Assembly: GCA_017993835.1 (NCBI GenBank)
Contig: JAGOLX010000019.1
Span: 1-64,000 of the forward strand
DNA from: Phycisphaerae bacterium
GTDB lineage: Bacteria; Planctomycetota; Phycisphaerae; Sedimentisphaerales; Anaerobacaceae
Length of the DNA stretch: 64,000 nucleotides
Reading direction: 5' to 3'
Both the position numbers and the translations under genes were made by a program. Below the pieces are notes generated by a model. The model ran no database searches, was not told where the DNA came from, and saw only the letters and a list, made by a program, of their open reading frames with translations. This document shows, piece after piece, positions 23,690-32,411 of the stretch; the first letter of the stretch is position 1; every line of letters begins with the position of its first letter.

Positions 23690-25744
23690 CTATTCGTCTG
23701 GCAACATCGCAGGGTCTTGCGGAGCCGGAAGGAGGTCGCGACCTCGGTCGGGACCGGCGATCAGGTGCGGGAGGCTCTCTTCGAGCTCCATGGGCTCCGT
23801 GAGGTCTCGGGACAGCTCCGTCAGGAAGCGGCTGGGCTTCATCATGATCAGGTTGCCGCCGCGATTGCGGTAGACGTGCGGGACGACCAGGTAGATCTCG
23901 TCCCGGGCCCGCGTGACCGCGACGTGGAAGACGCGCCGCTCCTCTTCGAGGTCCTCGTCGTGATTCATGGCCATGTCGGTTGGGAATCGACCGTCGGCCA
24001 GCCAGGGGATGAAGACGACCGGCCATTCCAGGCCCTTGGCCTGGTGGACCGTGCTGAGGATCACGAACTCCTGTTCGACCGGGCCCTCGACGCAGGTCTC
24101 GCCGGAGAATTCGCCCGCCAGGGACACGTCCGCGAGGAAGGCCTCGACGCTCTTGTACTGGCCTGCGAAGTTGGCGAGGGCGCGGATGTCCTCGCGGCGC
24201 ATCGCGGCGTTGTCGTAGTGCGAGACGAGGTAATCGTCATAGAAACGCTTGTTCGCCAGGTCGATGATCTCCGCGGGCGAATCGATTTCGTGCGACTCCT
24301 GGAGCATGTCCACGAATTCCTTGAAGAACGGCTGCGTGCTGGTCGGCAGGAGGCTGGCCGTTTCGATGCCCAGGACCTCGTTGAAGGGGTCCGCTGCGCT
24401 GCTGATGTGCTGCCAGACCCGACGGGAGATGGCGCTGCCGACGCGGGGCATCATCTTGAGCAGTCGCAGCCAGGCCAGCTCGTCGCGCGGGTTCTGCACG
24501 ATGCGGAGGTAGCAGAGGACGTCCTTCATGTGCGCCTGCTCGAAGAACCGCAGGCCGCCGCGGATGTGGAACGGGATGTTGCGGCGTTGGAATTCGAGCT
24601 GGATCTCCAGCGAGTGCCAGTGGCTGCGGTAGAGCACCGCGATGTCGTTCAACGTCCGGCCCTCGTCGAGCAGGTGCAGGACGTATTCCGCGATGAACCG
24701 AGACTGCGTGAAGTGGTCCTGGCAGGGGACGATGGCAGGCTTGAGACCCGAGGATCGGATGGCCTTGAGGTTCTTGGGTAGTCGCCGGCTGTTTTGCGCG
24801 ATGCTGGCGTTGGCCAGCGTCAGGATCTCCGGCACGGAGCGGTAATTCGTTTCCAGCTTGTACTCGCGGGCGTCGGCGTAGCGATCGCGGAACGTGATGA
24901 TGTTCTCGAAGCTGGCGCCGCGGAAGCTGTAGATCGATTGCGAGTCGTCGCCGACGACCGTCAGGTTGTGGTGCTTGGAGGCCAGCAGATCGACGATCGC
25001 GCCCTGGATCGCGTTGGTGTCCTGGTACTCATCGACGAGGATGTGCTGGAACTGGCCCGCGAGCATCTCTCGCACGTCTGCGTGCTCGGTCATCAAGCGG
25101 AGCCAGAAGCTGAGCAGGTCGTCGAAGTCCAGAAGCTGGCGGGCGCGCTTCTTCTCCGTGTAGAGGACGAGCGCCTTCTCGATCCCCTCCAGCTCCTGGA
25201 TGAACATAGAGAATCGCTTCGTGATGACCGCCTGGAGGGGATCGAGCGTGTTCTGGAGGAAGCTCGATATCGCGGCCAGTACGTTCTTCTGGGGGAATCG
25301 CCTCTCGCGGGTATCGACGCCGGCCTCCTCGACGCACGAGGCCAACAGATCCTTCGCGTCTTCGCGATCGAGGATCGTGAAGTCGGACGAAATGCCCAGC
25401 CGATTGCCGTGGATTCGCAGGATGCGGTTGGCGATGTGGTGGAAGGTGCCGCCCCAGAGACCATTGGTCTTCTGCTTGACGAGCAGTTCGACCCGGCTGA
25501 GCATCTCGCGTGCGGCGCGGTTCGTGAAGGTGACGAGCATGATCCGGCCGGGCTCCACGCCGTGATGGACCAGCCAGGCCAGGCGGTAGGTGAGCGCGCG
25601 GGTCTTTCCGCTGCCGGCGCCCGCGACGACGAGCATAGGCCCGCCCGGCGCCGTGGCCACCGCCAACTGCTCGGGGTTCAGGTCCGCTCCAAAGTCGATA
25701 TCTCCCGCCGCAGTCCGCGACTGGAGTGTGAATTTCCGTGCCAT
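23690..25744 (-). CDS. UvrD/PcrA-type superfamily 1 DNA helicase
   Basis: This 684-residue helicase starts at the ATG at 25744; the longer open frame upstream is not gene-like. Motifs in order: Q motif region LNPEQLAVA, Walker A AGAGSGKTRA (42-48), motif Ia VTFTNRAAREM, Walker B HILVDEYQDTN, motif III VVGDDSQSIYSFRGA, motif IV ETNYRS, motif V VILSTVHQAKGLEWPVV and motif VI VAVTRARDEIYLV. It unwinds DNA 3'-5' in repair and replication restart. A C-terminal tail of the UvrD/PcrA Tudor type is not evident; the protein ends soon after motif VI, so it is a short form. It is divergent from a lactonase gene. Confidence 0.93.
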   Translation of the reverse strand: MARKFTLQSRTAAGDIDFGADLNPEQLAVATAPGGPMLVVAGAGSGKTRALTYRLAWLVHHGVEPGRIMLVTFTNRAAREMLSRVELLVKQKTNGLWGGTFHHIANRILRIHGNRLGISSDFTILDREDAKDLLASCVEEAGVDTRERRFPQKNVLAAISSFLQNTLDPLQAVITKRFSMFIQELEGIEKALVLYTEKKRARQLLDFDDLLSFWLRLMTEHADVREMLAGQFQHILVDEYQDTNAIQGAIVDLLASKHHNLTVVGDDSQSIYSFRGASFENIITFRDRYADAREYKLETNYRSVPEILTLANASIAQNSRRLPKNLKAIRSSGLKPAIVPCQDHFTQSRFIAEYVLHLLDEGRTLNDIAVLYRSHWHSLEIQLEFQRRNIPFHIRGGLRFFEQAHMKDVLCYLRIVQNPRDELAWLRLLKMMPRVGSAISRRVWQHISSAADPFNEVLGIETASLLPTSTQPFFKEFVDMLQESHEIDSPAEIIDLANKRFYDDYLVSHYDNAAMRREDIRALANFAGQYKSVEAFLADVSLAGEFSGETCVEGPVEQEFVILSTVHQAKGLEWPVVFIPWLADGRFPTDMAMNHDEDLEEERRVFHVAVTRARDEIYLVVPHVYRNRGGNLIMMKPSRFLTELSRDLTEPMELEESLPHLIAGPDRGRDLLPAPQDPAMLPDE

Positions 25745-25864
25745 AGTCCGATACGCCGTTATTTGCGACTCTGTTGTCTGGCCACCATACCACAACCGCG
25801 TCCGGAAGTCATCCCGCGACCGGCAACTTCTCCGGATCGACGACGTCCGACTGATCCTGCGACC

Positions 25865-25892
25865 TTGCCGCCGGAGAACCGGAAGATATAAT
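25865..25892 (+). promoter_or_regulatory. -10/-35 pair overlapping the lactonase start
   Basis: TTGCCG (25865-25870), 16 bases, then a perfect TATAAT (25887-25892). The box overlaps the first ATG (25891) and would place transcription initiation at about 25899-25900, exactly at the in-frame ATG at 25900. That points to a leaderless mRNA, unless the box is chance. Confidence 0.45.
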
Positions 25893-27165
25893 GACTCCCA
25901 TGACCTGGGTCGTTTCCAGACGCTCGTTTTTGCAGTCCTCCTCCGCAATGGCAGGCGGCGTACTTCTGACGGCGAGTGCGTTGCCAGCGAAATCGGCCGA
26001 AGCCAAGGCACCGCTCGTGGCCTACGTGGGCACGTTCAGTTCGCCGCTCAGGGACGTGTTGCCGACGCAGGTGGATCTGCCGCCCGGAAATGGTCGCGGC
26101 ATCCACCTGTTCGAGGCGGATCGCGTCAGCGGCGCCCTGACGCCGCGAGGCGTCTACGAGATGGGGACAAGTCCAAGCTGTTTGACTCTCAATGCCGCCG
26201 GGACCCGCCTGTATTCCTCCAACGAGACGGACCGGGTGGGCGAAGGCAAGGAAGGTACCGTGAGTGCCTTCGCAGTGGACCGCACTGACGGGCAACTCAG
26301 ACTGCTCAGCACCGTCCCTTCCGGCGGCGCCGGACCGACCTATGTGAGCATGCACCCCTCGGGGGGATTCCTGCTGGTGGCCAACTACTTTGGCGGCTCC
26401 GTCGCCGTATTGCCGATTCTGCCCGACGGCGGCCTGGGTCTCGCGACGGACGTCAAGGTGGATGCCGGAACGGTCGGACCGAGGAAGGCTGCGAATGCCC
26501 CGCTGGGCAGTTTCGCCTTCAGCGGACACGACCGCACCCACGCGCACATGATCCAGGCCGATCCTTCAGGGCGTTTCGTCCTGCACGTCGATCTCGGCCT
26601 GGACCGGATCTTCGTCTGGCAATTCGACGAGCGAGCGGGGGCTCTGACGCCGAACGATCCGCCCGGGATTTCGCTGCCGCCGGGAGACGGGCCGCGCCAT
26701 TTTTGCTTCCATCCGGATGGACGCAGGGTCTATTCCATTCAGGAGGAAGGCTCGAATGTTGTCGCGTACGACTTCGACGCTGAGGAAGGCCGCCTGACGG
26801 CACGGCAGACCATCGCCACGCTGCCGCCGGGGTTCGCGGGCAGCAACTTCTGCTCGGAGATCATGGTGTCCGCCGACGGCCGGTTCCTCTATGCGGGCAA
26901 CCGTCTGCACGACAGTATCGCGATCTTCTCCATTGGGGACACGGGCGCCCTGACCTGCCTCGGGGAGGAGTGGACGCGGGGGAACTATCCTCGCAGCTTC
27001 AGTTTCGATCCCACCGGGCGATTCCTCTACGTCTGCAATCAGCGAGCCGACAACGTGGCCGCGTTCCGTGTGGACCGCGCCACGGGCGGCCTGACCTTCA
27101 CTGGCCATTATGTCCCCGTCGGCAATCCGTCGATTGTCATCTTTCTGGATCTCGCAGATCTGTGA
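25891..27165 (+). CDS. Tat-exported lactonase-family beta-propeller protein
   Basis: This ~424-residue protein carries a twin-arginine signal (VVSRRSFLQSSSAMAGGVLL) and a seven-bladed propeller of the 6-phosphogluconolactonase (Pgl/YbhE, lactonase) family: repeated FAVDRTDGQLRLLST, MHPSGGFLLVANYFGGSVAV, IQADPSGRFVLHVDLGLDRI, FHPDGRRVYSIQEEGSNVVAYDFD-type blades. The cytoplasmic enzyme hydrolyses 6-phosphogluconolactone; an exported copy probably acts on another lactone. The start may be 25891 or 25900: GGAAG precedes the first, while a perfect TATAAT overlaps it and favours the second. Its stop is one base from the convergent MNT gene. Confidence 0.82.
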   Translation: MTPMTWVVSRRSFLQSSSAMAGGVLLTASALPAKSAEAKAPLVAYVGTFSSPLRDVLPTQVDLPPGNGRGIHLFEADRVSGALTPRGVYEMGTSPSCLTLNAAGTRLYSSNETDRVGEGKEGTVSAFAVDRTDGQLRLLSTVPSGGAGPTYVSMHPSGGFLLVANYFGGSVAVLPILPDGGLGLATDVKVDAGTVGPRKAANAPLGSFAFSGHDRTHAHMIQADPSGRFVLHVDLGLDRIFVWQFDERAGALTPNDPPGISLPPGDGPRHFCFHPDGRRVYSIQEEGSNVVAYDFDAEEGRLTARQTIATLPPGFAGSNFCSEIMVSADGRFLYAGNRLHDSIAIFSIGDTGALTCLGEEWTRGNYPRSFSFDPTGRFLYVCNQRADNVAAFRVDRATGGLTFTGHYVPVGNPSIVIFLDLADL

Positions 27166-27166
27166 T

Positions 27167-27466
27167 CTAGACGACGTAGATCGTCTTTCGGCTCTGTTCG
27201 ATGCTCTCCCAGACCTCCGGATTCCGCACCGTCTCCTCGACGGTCACGTCGACCATTCGTCCGAGCAGGCGTTCGAGCCCCTCCTTCAAATCGAAGAACC
27301 GATTGAAGAGTTCGCCTTGATCTCGCTGGAACTCGACCAGGACGTCGATCTCGCCGTCCAGAGCGTCCTCCTCCAGGGCGGCCGGGCCGATGAGGTCCAG
27401 TCGGCGGACCTTGGAGCGACGACACAGTTCCACAATCCTCGGCTTGAACGGCTCGACGTTGAACAT
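27167..27466 (-). CDS. Degenerate minimal nucleotidyltransferase (MNT-like) protein
   Basis: This 99-residue protein starts at the ATG at 27466 after GGGAGG. Its fold pattern matches MNT antitoxin-type nucleotidyltransferases: an N-terminal helix, then RRLDLIGPAALEEDALDGEIDVLVEF, then FFDLKEGLERLLGRMVDVT. Active members have G-S-x-x-R-G and S-D-I-D. Here the first is GPAAL and the second GEID, so the GS and one carboxylate position are altered. MNT proteins usually pair with a HEPN toxin and can AMPylate it; no HEPN gene adjoins. It is probably an inactive or repurposed orphan. Confidence 0.7.
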   Translation of the reverse strand: MFNVEPFKPRIVELCRRSKVRRLDLIGPAALEEDALDGEIDVLVEFQRDQGELFNRFFDLKEGLERLLGRMVDVTVEETVRNPEVWESIEQSRKTIYVV

Positions 27467-27685
27467 CCTGCACCTCCCGTGAACCTCTGGCGTCAGCTCC
27501 CCCGAAGGCCGCCGTGCAAGCCGGCCAAGGCACCTACGCCTGATGATTATCCAAGGAACCGACCACCGAGTCAAGCGGCCCCGTTTCAAATTGCCAGAAG
27601 GAGCGACGTGGCGCGACCGGCTCTTCCTGCCGACAGAGGCCGCGTCGGCAGTATCTATCGTGGAGCCGGTTTTCTGTTAAGATAC

Positions 27686-27714
27686 TTGACGCAAAGTACG
27701 ATGTACTCTATAAA
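27686..27714 (+). promoter_or_regulatory. Strong promoter with spacer palindrome
   Basis: TTGACG (27686-27691), 17 bases, TATAAA (27709-27714). Inside the spacer AGTAC-GAT-GTACT (27695-27707) is a perfect inverted repeat and a possible operator. It drives the export lipoprotein at 27801. Confidence 0.65.
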
Positions 27715-27800
27715 ACCTGTTCAGGGGCTCGCAGGGAGTCTGCCACGGGGAATGTACCGACGAAGCGTCCTATAATGTCCTTGGGATAAGGAGAATTGCG

Positions 27801-28568
27801 GTGGATAGGTCAAAGATACTGGGCTTCATGACGGTGTTGGCCTTGATGAATCTCATCGGCGGCTGCTTTGCTTCGAGGCCGGAGGACATCCAGGCGTTTG
27901 TAAAGCCGTATGAGGTGAATGTGACGGCCGAGAACTACACGGTACAGCCACCCGACGAGATCGAAATCCATTGCGCTCAGGTCAGCGAGGTCCACATGCA
28001 GCGTCAACGGGTCCGGCCCGACGGGAGAGTCAGTTTCGAAGTGCTGGGCGAAGTGGACGTCGCGGGCAAGACCCCGAAGGAGATCTCCGAGGTGATCGGC
28101 CAACGGGTCAAGGAGTTGTACACGCTGGCCGGGGACCACCCGGTGGACGTGCGGCTCGCCGTTTATGCCAGCAAGAGCTACTACGTGGTTGGCCAGGTCG
28201 CAAGACCGGGGCCGAGGGTTTACACCGGACGCGACAGCCTGCTGGCCGCTTTGATTTCCGCCCAGCCCAACACGATGGCTTGGGAGGAGAAGATCCAAGT
28301 AGTTCGTCCGGCGGCTCGCGAGGACGAAGAACCGCGGATCTTCGAAGTCAACTATAACAAAATGGTCTCCCGGGGCGACACGACCAAAGACGTCCTGCTC
28401 GAGGAGGGTGACATTGTCTATGTTCCTCCGACGATTCTAGCGGCAGCCGGCTTGATCCTCGAGGAGTTCATCAGTCCGGTGGCGCGGGCCTTCTACGGGT
28501 ACTATCTGATCCAGAACCCGCCGGGCACGTACGAAGGCGGCTACAGCCCGACCTCCACTCGGTATTGA
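27801..28568 (+). CDS. Polysaccharide export lipoprotein (Wza/SLBB family)
   Basis: This 255-residue protein starts at a GTG (27801) after AAGGAG. The signal ends in the lipobox LIGGC (Cys 22). It contains the poly-export domain (YTVQPPDEIEIHC, RVRPDGRVSFEVLGEVDVAGKTPKEI) and one SLBB-like beta-grasp domain (SYYVVGQVARPGPRVYTGRDSLLAALISA), ending VLLEEGDIVYVPP. Such proteins form outer-membrane channels or their periplasmic collars for capsule or exopolysaccharide. It lacks the usual neighbouring tyrosine kinase/Wzc gene; the next gene, 41 bases on, is a membrane protein of unknown function. It may be an isolated paralogue serving a remote export locus. Confidence 0.88.
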   Translation: MDRSKILGFMTVLALMNLIGGCFASRPEDIQAFVKPYEVNVTAENYTVQPPDEIEIHCAQVSEVHMQRQRVRPDGRVSFEVLGEVDVAGKTPKEISEVIGQRVKELYTLAGDHPVDVRLAVYASKSYYVVGQVARPGPRVYTGRDSLLAALISAQPNTMAWEEKIQVVRPAAREDEEPRIFEVNYNKMVSRGDTTKDVLLEEGDIVYVPPTILAAAGLILEEFISPVARAFYGYYLIQNPPGTYEGGYSPTSTRY

Positions 28569-28609
28569 CGGGATGAGAACGGCGTCGTAAACGGTACGGA
28601 GTCGGACCT

Positions 28610-29431
28610 ATGAGCATGAGTACCCGGCGCACCTTGCGGTTCATCCACATCGTCAGCACGATCTGGTTCATCGCGTGCATCGGCTACATCCTTGTGCTGC
28701 GTCTGCACCAGGCGGGGTTCCACTGGTGGGTCATCTTCTCCTTGTCCGGCCCGTCCTCGCTGCTGGTGCTCATTCTGATCAGTCTGTACCTGTTCGCGCT
28801 TTTTCGCGGTGTTGACAAAGCGCAACGGATCGAGGTCGAGCATCCTCTCACCACGACCAGTTACTACATGATCTTGTATGTGGCTTCGCCCCTGTGGGGC
28901 GGGCTGGCCGGGATGTCTGGCATGGCCTTCGGCGTCGACTGCCTGGCCAATTTCCTCCTCGGCGTCGCGCTGGGGACGTTGTATGTGACGTTTGGGGTTT
29001 GGGTGGTCGTCGATCCGGTCGCAGGACTCGCCGAGATGCTCGCGCCTGCCAGCCGCAAGCACAGACTCGAACGGCTCGCCCACGTGGAGGCAGAACGACG
29101 AACGCGACAGGAGAAACGCGAGCAGCTCCTGGCTGAGGCGTTTGCTCGCGAGGAGCAGGAACGGCAGCGCTGGCAGCAGCGTCTGGGGCCGCAGGCCCAA
29201 AAACTCGCGGGACTGCTCGCACGCGATTCGAGCGACGCCGCACGGGCCGAGCGGGAAGCCGTAGCCATTGGCGCCAACGCCTGGCGTCTCGGAGGGCTCA
29301 GTTGTATGCGTCAGCTTCGCGACATGACTCTGGCCCTCTGCGGCAAAGCTCCCGATCACGACACAGTCTCCGATTGCCTCTCCACGTGGTGGGATGGGAT
29401 TGGGGACTGGAGAAGACCCTCCTTCCGCTGA
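28610..29431 (+). CDS. Multi-span membrane protein with charged coiled-coil tail
   Basis: No family recognised. This 273-residue protein has membrane segments at about 12-31 (IHIVSTIWFIACIGYILVL), 40-65, 82-100 and 107-130. A strongly charged, probably coiled-coil stretch follows at ~140-190 (RLERLAHVEAERRTRQEKR), then a soluble end with a short CMRQL..TLALCG segment. It starts 41 bases after the export lipoprotein on the same strand and is probably co-transcribed, so it may aid export or anchor that system. The long tail would lie in the cytoplasm if the topology is even-numbered. Confidence 0.6.
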   Translation: MSMSTRRTLRFIHIVSTIWFIACIGYILVLRLHQAGFHWWVIFSLSGPSSLLVLILISLYLFALFRGVDKAQRIEVEHPLTTTSYYMILYVASPLWGGLAGMSGMAFGVDCLANFLLGVALGTLYVTFGVWVVVDPVAGLAEMLAPASRKHRLERLAHVEAERRTRQEKREQLLAEAFAREEQERQRWQQRLGPQAQKLAGLLARDSSDAARAEREAVAIGANAWRLGGLSCMRQLRDMTLALCGKAPDHDTVSDCLSTWWDGIGDWRRPSFR

Positions 29432-29632
29432 GGCGGCCGCCCTCGCCGGATCATCGTCTCGCCGCACTTGCTGCCATGGAACCGGTGACGACTCCCCCCC
29501 TGAGCCACCGGGAAATCTCTCGGAAGGCGTGGACGTAGGAAGCGGATCACGTCCGTGCGATCCTGCTTCCTATCATCCAATTCATCAGCACCTTCACCTC
29601 ACGGGCTGCAAATTGCCAGCACGTGCCGCGGC

Positions 29633-30313
29633 CTACATCGTCCTTCGTCTCTTGAGCCAAGCAATCGCAGGCAACCCGATGCCACACAGGAACACAGCGC
29701 CCGGAGCGGGAACCGCCACCAGCGTCAGCAGATCCTGGGCGGGCTCGCCACGGCGCGTCAGATTCAGAACCCTGACATCGCCGATCGTGTTCCAAGCAGC
29801 CACCTGGGCCTCAGCAACATAAGCCTGAGCCTTCGCCGAGAGCAAGCTCAGGTCGGTGTAGCCGTCTTCACATTCGAGGTACCAGATTGCCTCCTGAAGG
29901 CTCTTCGCCGAGGCCTCCCTCAAGGGCCCTGTCGTATAGTCGTAACCATTCAGCAGGGTACCGGTGCGGAACGCGGTATACAGGTAGGCTGTTTGGGGGG
30001 ATATCGGGTCAGCGCCGGCAGTCTCATCCTCATCCGGCCATACACCTCCGCCCGCGACGGCCTGGGTGTTCACCACAGCCTCGTAGGTAGTACCTCCAAA
30101 TGCATATTCGGCGATCTCGAGACAGAACGATTCAAATGGTTGGCTCGAACCGAGCAGCGCCGCGAGTTCGCCGTTCGGCGTGAGGAGGAACTCGCCACCC
30201 AATTTGGGCAGAGGGTACGTACCTGCCACTCGGTCGACTTCTACAGTTGGAACTGCCACTGCGACCCCCGCAGCCAGCAGGCAAATGACAAACACTCCGG
30301 AAAACCGTTTCAT
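29633..30313 (-). CDS. Secreted protein with PEP-CTERM-like sorting tail
   Basis: This 226-residue protein has signal peptide MKRFSGVFVICLLAAGVAVA, a body with FESFCLEIAEYAFGG and LQEAIWYLECE that resembles the 'surface-exposed, Cys-Glu' type secreted proteins of planctomycetes, and the C-terminal tail VPAPGAVFLCGIGLPAIAWL then KRRRTM. Minus-strand 'AGGAGAAAAGG' lies before the start at 30313. It is 52 bases downstream of another minus-strand membrane/secreted gene, so the two may be co-transcribed. Confidence 0.82.
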   Translation of the reverse strand: MKRFSGVFVICLLAAGVAVAVPTVEVDRVAGTYPLPKLGGEFLLTPNGELAALLGSSQPFESFCLEIAEYAFGGTTYEAVVNTQAVAGGGVWPDEDETAGADPISPQTAYLYTAFRTGTLLNGYDYTTGPLREASAKSLQEAIWYLECEDGYTDLSLLSAKAQAYVAEAQVAAWNTIGDVRVLNLTRRGEPAQDLLTLVAVPAPGAVFLCGIGLPAIAWLKRRRTM

Positions 30314-30365
30314 CCTTTTCTCCTATTTCAGTTGTCCCAAGGGGGAATCCGAGGACAAGTCCATT

Positions 30366-31004
30366 CTATCCAAGGTGGTTCCGATCCAGAAAAGGGGGAG
30401 GGCGAGCCAGTTCCACACGTTCGACGAGCAGAGACCGCGGAGTGATCATCCTACGAGGATCCTCCAGTCCGGCCTGTCGCGAATCGCCCAACACCGCGAC
30501 TGCTTGAGGTGCCAGATCCTTCGAATAGGGAATGTCGCGAAGGTCGCTCAAGCAGTAGCGCAGGCATTGAGATTCAAGGACAAGGACCTCCGACCACGGC
30601 ACCAACGCACGAGGTCGGAAAGACTGCCCCAAGGGATTGCACCACAGAAGGTGTTTCGACTCGCCTCCTTCCGCTGGATCAGGATTGACGGGATCAGGAC
30701 TCGCGTCACCGACCCTGGACAGACGGGATATGCTCACCCGGCCACTGCCCAGCACATACAGGCACAGAGTGATCCACGCTCTGCGGTCCTTCACTATGGA
30801 GACGCACACGAAGCCAAGGACGCCCAGACAGACGGCCCCGGGACCATCGGGAATTGCCATGGCCGACACGGCGGAGGCAGGATCGCCCGCGCGGGCGGAT
30901 AGACCGCAAGCGCCCTCTGTCCTGAACGCACCGATTCCACTGCATGGAACTGCGATACAGGACAAGAGGATAAGCGAAGCCTGAACTTCCCTGCCCAAAC
31001 CCAT
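30366..31004 (-). CDS. Probable secreted/membrane protein with PDG-type membrane motif
   Basis: This 212-residue reading frame starts at 31004, eight bases after AAGGAG. An N-terminal signal-like segment (ASLILLSCIAVPCSGIGAF) is followed at ~50-70 by IPDGPGAVCLGVLGFVCVSIV and the basic stop-transfer KDRR, resembling a sorting-type motif placed mid-protein instead of at the end. The remaining 110 residues are soluble and include three cysteines (HLLWCNPLGQ, SQCLRYCLSDL). I recognise no domain. A promoter with palindrome 120-140 bases upstream supports a real gene. Codon use is a little less GC-biased than in the neighbours. Confidence 0.55.
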   Translation of the reverse strand: MGLGREVQASLILLSCIAVPCSGIGAFRTEGACGLSARAGDPASAVSAMAIPDGPGAVCLGVLGFVCVSIVKDRRAWITLCLYVLGSGRVSISRLSRVGDASPDPVNPDPAEGGESKHLLWCNPLGQSFRPRALVPWSEVLVLESQCLRYCLSDLRDIPYSKDLAPQAVAVLGDSRQAGLEDPRRMITPRSLLVERVELARPPPFLDRNHLG

Positions 31005-31117
31005 CTCCCCGTCTCCTTACGGTTTGCCCACATGGGTCCGTTAGCCTGATGGTCTGCCGCCCCGTCACAGCACTTGCCGGGGGCCGACCTCCTCCATCTG
31101 CCACCATACCCATAAGG

Positions 31118-31146
31118 CATCGTAGCACACGATGGTAACTTGTCAA
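31118..31146 (-). promoter_or_regulatory. Minus-strand promoter with operator-like palindrome
   Basis: On the minus strand TTGACA (31146-31141) is followed after 16 bases by TACGAT. The perfect inverted repeat CATCGT-AGCAC-ACGATG (31118-31134) covers the -10. It would serve the gene starting at 31004. Confidence 0.5.
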
Positions 31147-31486
31147 CGCAAAAAACTACGTAAATCCCTGATCGTCGTCTGTGTCACGTCACTTGCCGGA
31201 CATGCCGCTGTCCAAGGCGATCAAGTCATCAGATATGTCTACTCAGAGGAATCTGGGCGGTTCGCGCATTGCCACAATAGATGGCATGGGTATCCCGCGA
31301 AACACAGGCGGCGACCGATTGGACAACGCGTCCCTTGCCGCCGCGATCGATCAGTTGGGCATTGCCGTGAGGGCACAGCATTCATACAATTACAGCCCAG
31401 TTGCGGCAGGATCCGACCATAGCCCTCAAAGGCCGCGGACACGCGGCAGCCAGCCGCTCTTGGATTCTGACCCCTGAGGAGAGAAC
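31147..31486. other. Intergenic region upstream of the Nudix gene
   Basis: A 99-codon open frame at 31181-31477 has no ribosome site and no recognisable similarity, so it is not called. No promoter or repeat stands out. Confidence 0.35.
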
Positions 31487-32068
31487 ATGGGATCCGATGC
31501 ACAAAACCCAGGCGTGTTTCGCTTCTGCCCCAAGTGCGGGGCGGCGGCCATGCGGACGGTGAGTTCGAAACTGCTGCAATGCCAGGCGTGCGGCTTCGAG
31601 CTGTTCCTGAACCCGGCAGCGTCCGTGGCCGGAGTGATCGTGGATGGGCGAGGTCGAATCGTCGTGCTGGTGCGCGGCCGCGAGCCGGCAAGGGGAGGGT
31701 GGGATCTGCCAGGCGGCTTCGTTGACCCGGGCGAGACTGCGGAGCTGGCCCTTCAACGCGAGGTCCGCGAGGAAGTGGGGCTCGATGTCGCAGCCATGCG
31801 GTATCTGGGTTCCTGGCCGAATGTATACGAATATGGGGGTGTGCAATATCGGACGTTGGATTTCGGGTTCCTGTGTGAAGCGCCGGACGCGGCACGCGCC
31901 AGGCCGGCCGACAGCGAAGTGGAACGCGTCCTGCTGGTGCCGCCCGAGGAGGTGGACCTCGGACGATTCGCCTTTGCGTCCGTTGGGCGGATCGTCGCGG
32001 AATACTTGCGTGTCCGGCGGACCCGAATGGCGCCGGAACCGCCGGAGTCAAGGCACGTCCGAGAATAG
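31487..32068 (+). CDS. Nudix hydrolase with N-terminal zinc ribbon
   Basis: This 193-residue protein starts after GAGGAGAGAAC. Cys pairs C14-x2-C17 and C32-x2-C35 form a zinc ribbon as in NudC-type enzymes. The Nudix box at ~76-98 reads GGFVDPGETAELALQREV then REEVGLD, with all catalytic Glu residues present. The family cleaves nucleoside diphosphates linked to another moiety. The domain order (ribbon then Nudix, without the NudC N-terminal domain) suggests an ADP-ribose or NADH pyrophosphatase-like role; the substrate is not determined by the sequence. Downstream lie large secreted proteins with their own promoter. Confidence 0.9.
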   Translation: MGSDAQNPGVFRFCPKCGAAAMRTVSSKLLQCQACGFELFLNPAASVAGVIVDGRGRIVVLVRGREPARGGWDLPGGFVDPGETAELALQREVREEVGLDVAAMRYLGSWPNVYEYGGVQYRTLDFGFLCEAPDAARARPADSEVERVLLVPPEEVDLGRFAFASVGRIVAEYLRVRRTRMAPEPPESRHVRE

Positions 32069-32411
32069 TCTTGTTGTGGATGGGGCCGGCACCTGCTATA
32101 ATAGAGCCGGCGCTCGGATTCGGAGGGGTCGTTCCCCGCGTGGCAGTGTGTCCGAGCCAGGCGGTGGGGCGAATGGGCGTCCCTGACGTGAACGGCCGGG
32201 ATCAGATGCAGTTGCAGAGGAACGGGGTGTTCACCAGAGCAGGCAAAGGGAGGAGTCATCACCATCGGGGGAGTTGACCTGTCGGGAAGGCAGGACCGTC
32301 GTGGAGAGGGGATTTCGTGGCAAGTGTGCCGGAAGGTGTGCCGATGATCCGTTATGTCGGCATGACGCCGGGAATGGTTGGGTTTCTCTGGGCAGAAGAA
32401 GGAGAAGGTTC
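32069..32411 (+). promoter_or_regulatory. Promoter and ~300-base leader of the first large secreted protein
   Basis: TTGTGG (32074-32079), 17 bases, then an extended -10 TGCTATAAT (perfect TATAAT at 32097-32102). Transcription from it leaves about 300 untranslated bases before the ATG at 32412. The leader is G-rich; no riboswitch class was recognised. Confidence 0.6.

Noticed and set aside
27167-27466. Functional MNT-HEPN toxin-antitoxin pair
   Set aside because: No HEPN-like gene lies on either side and the catalytic motif is degraded.
31181-31477. A 99-codon plus-strand frame before the Nudix gene
   Set aside because: No ribosome binding site, no recognisable domain, and alternative frames of similar length overlap it.
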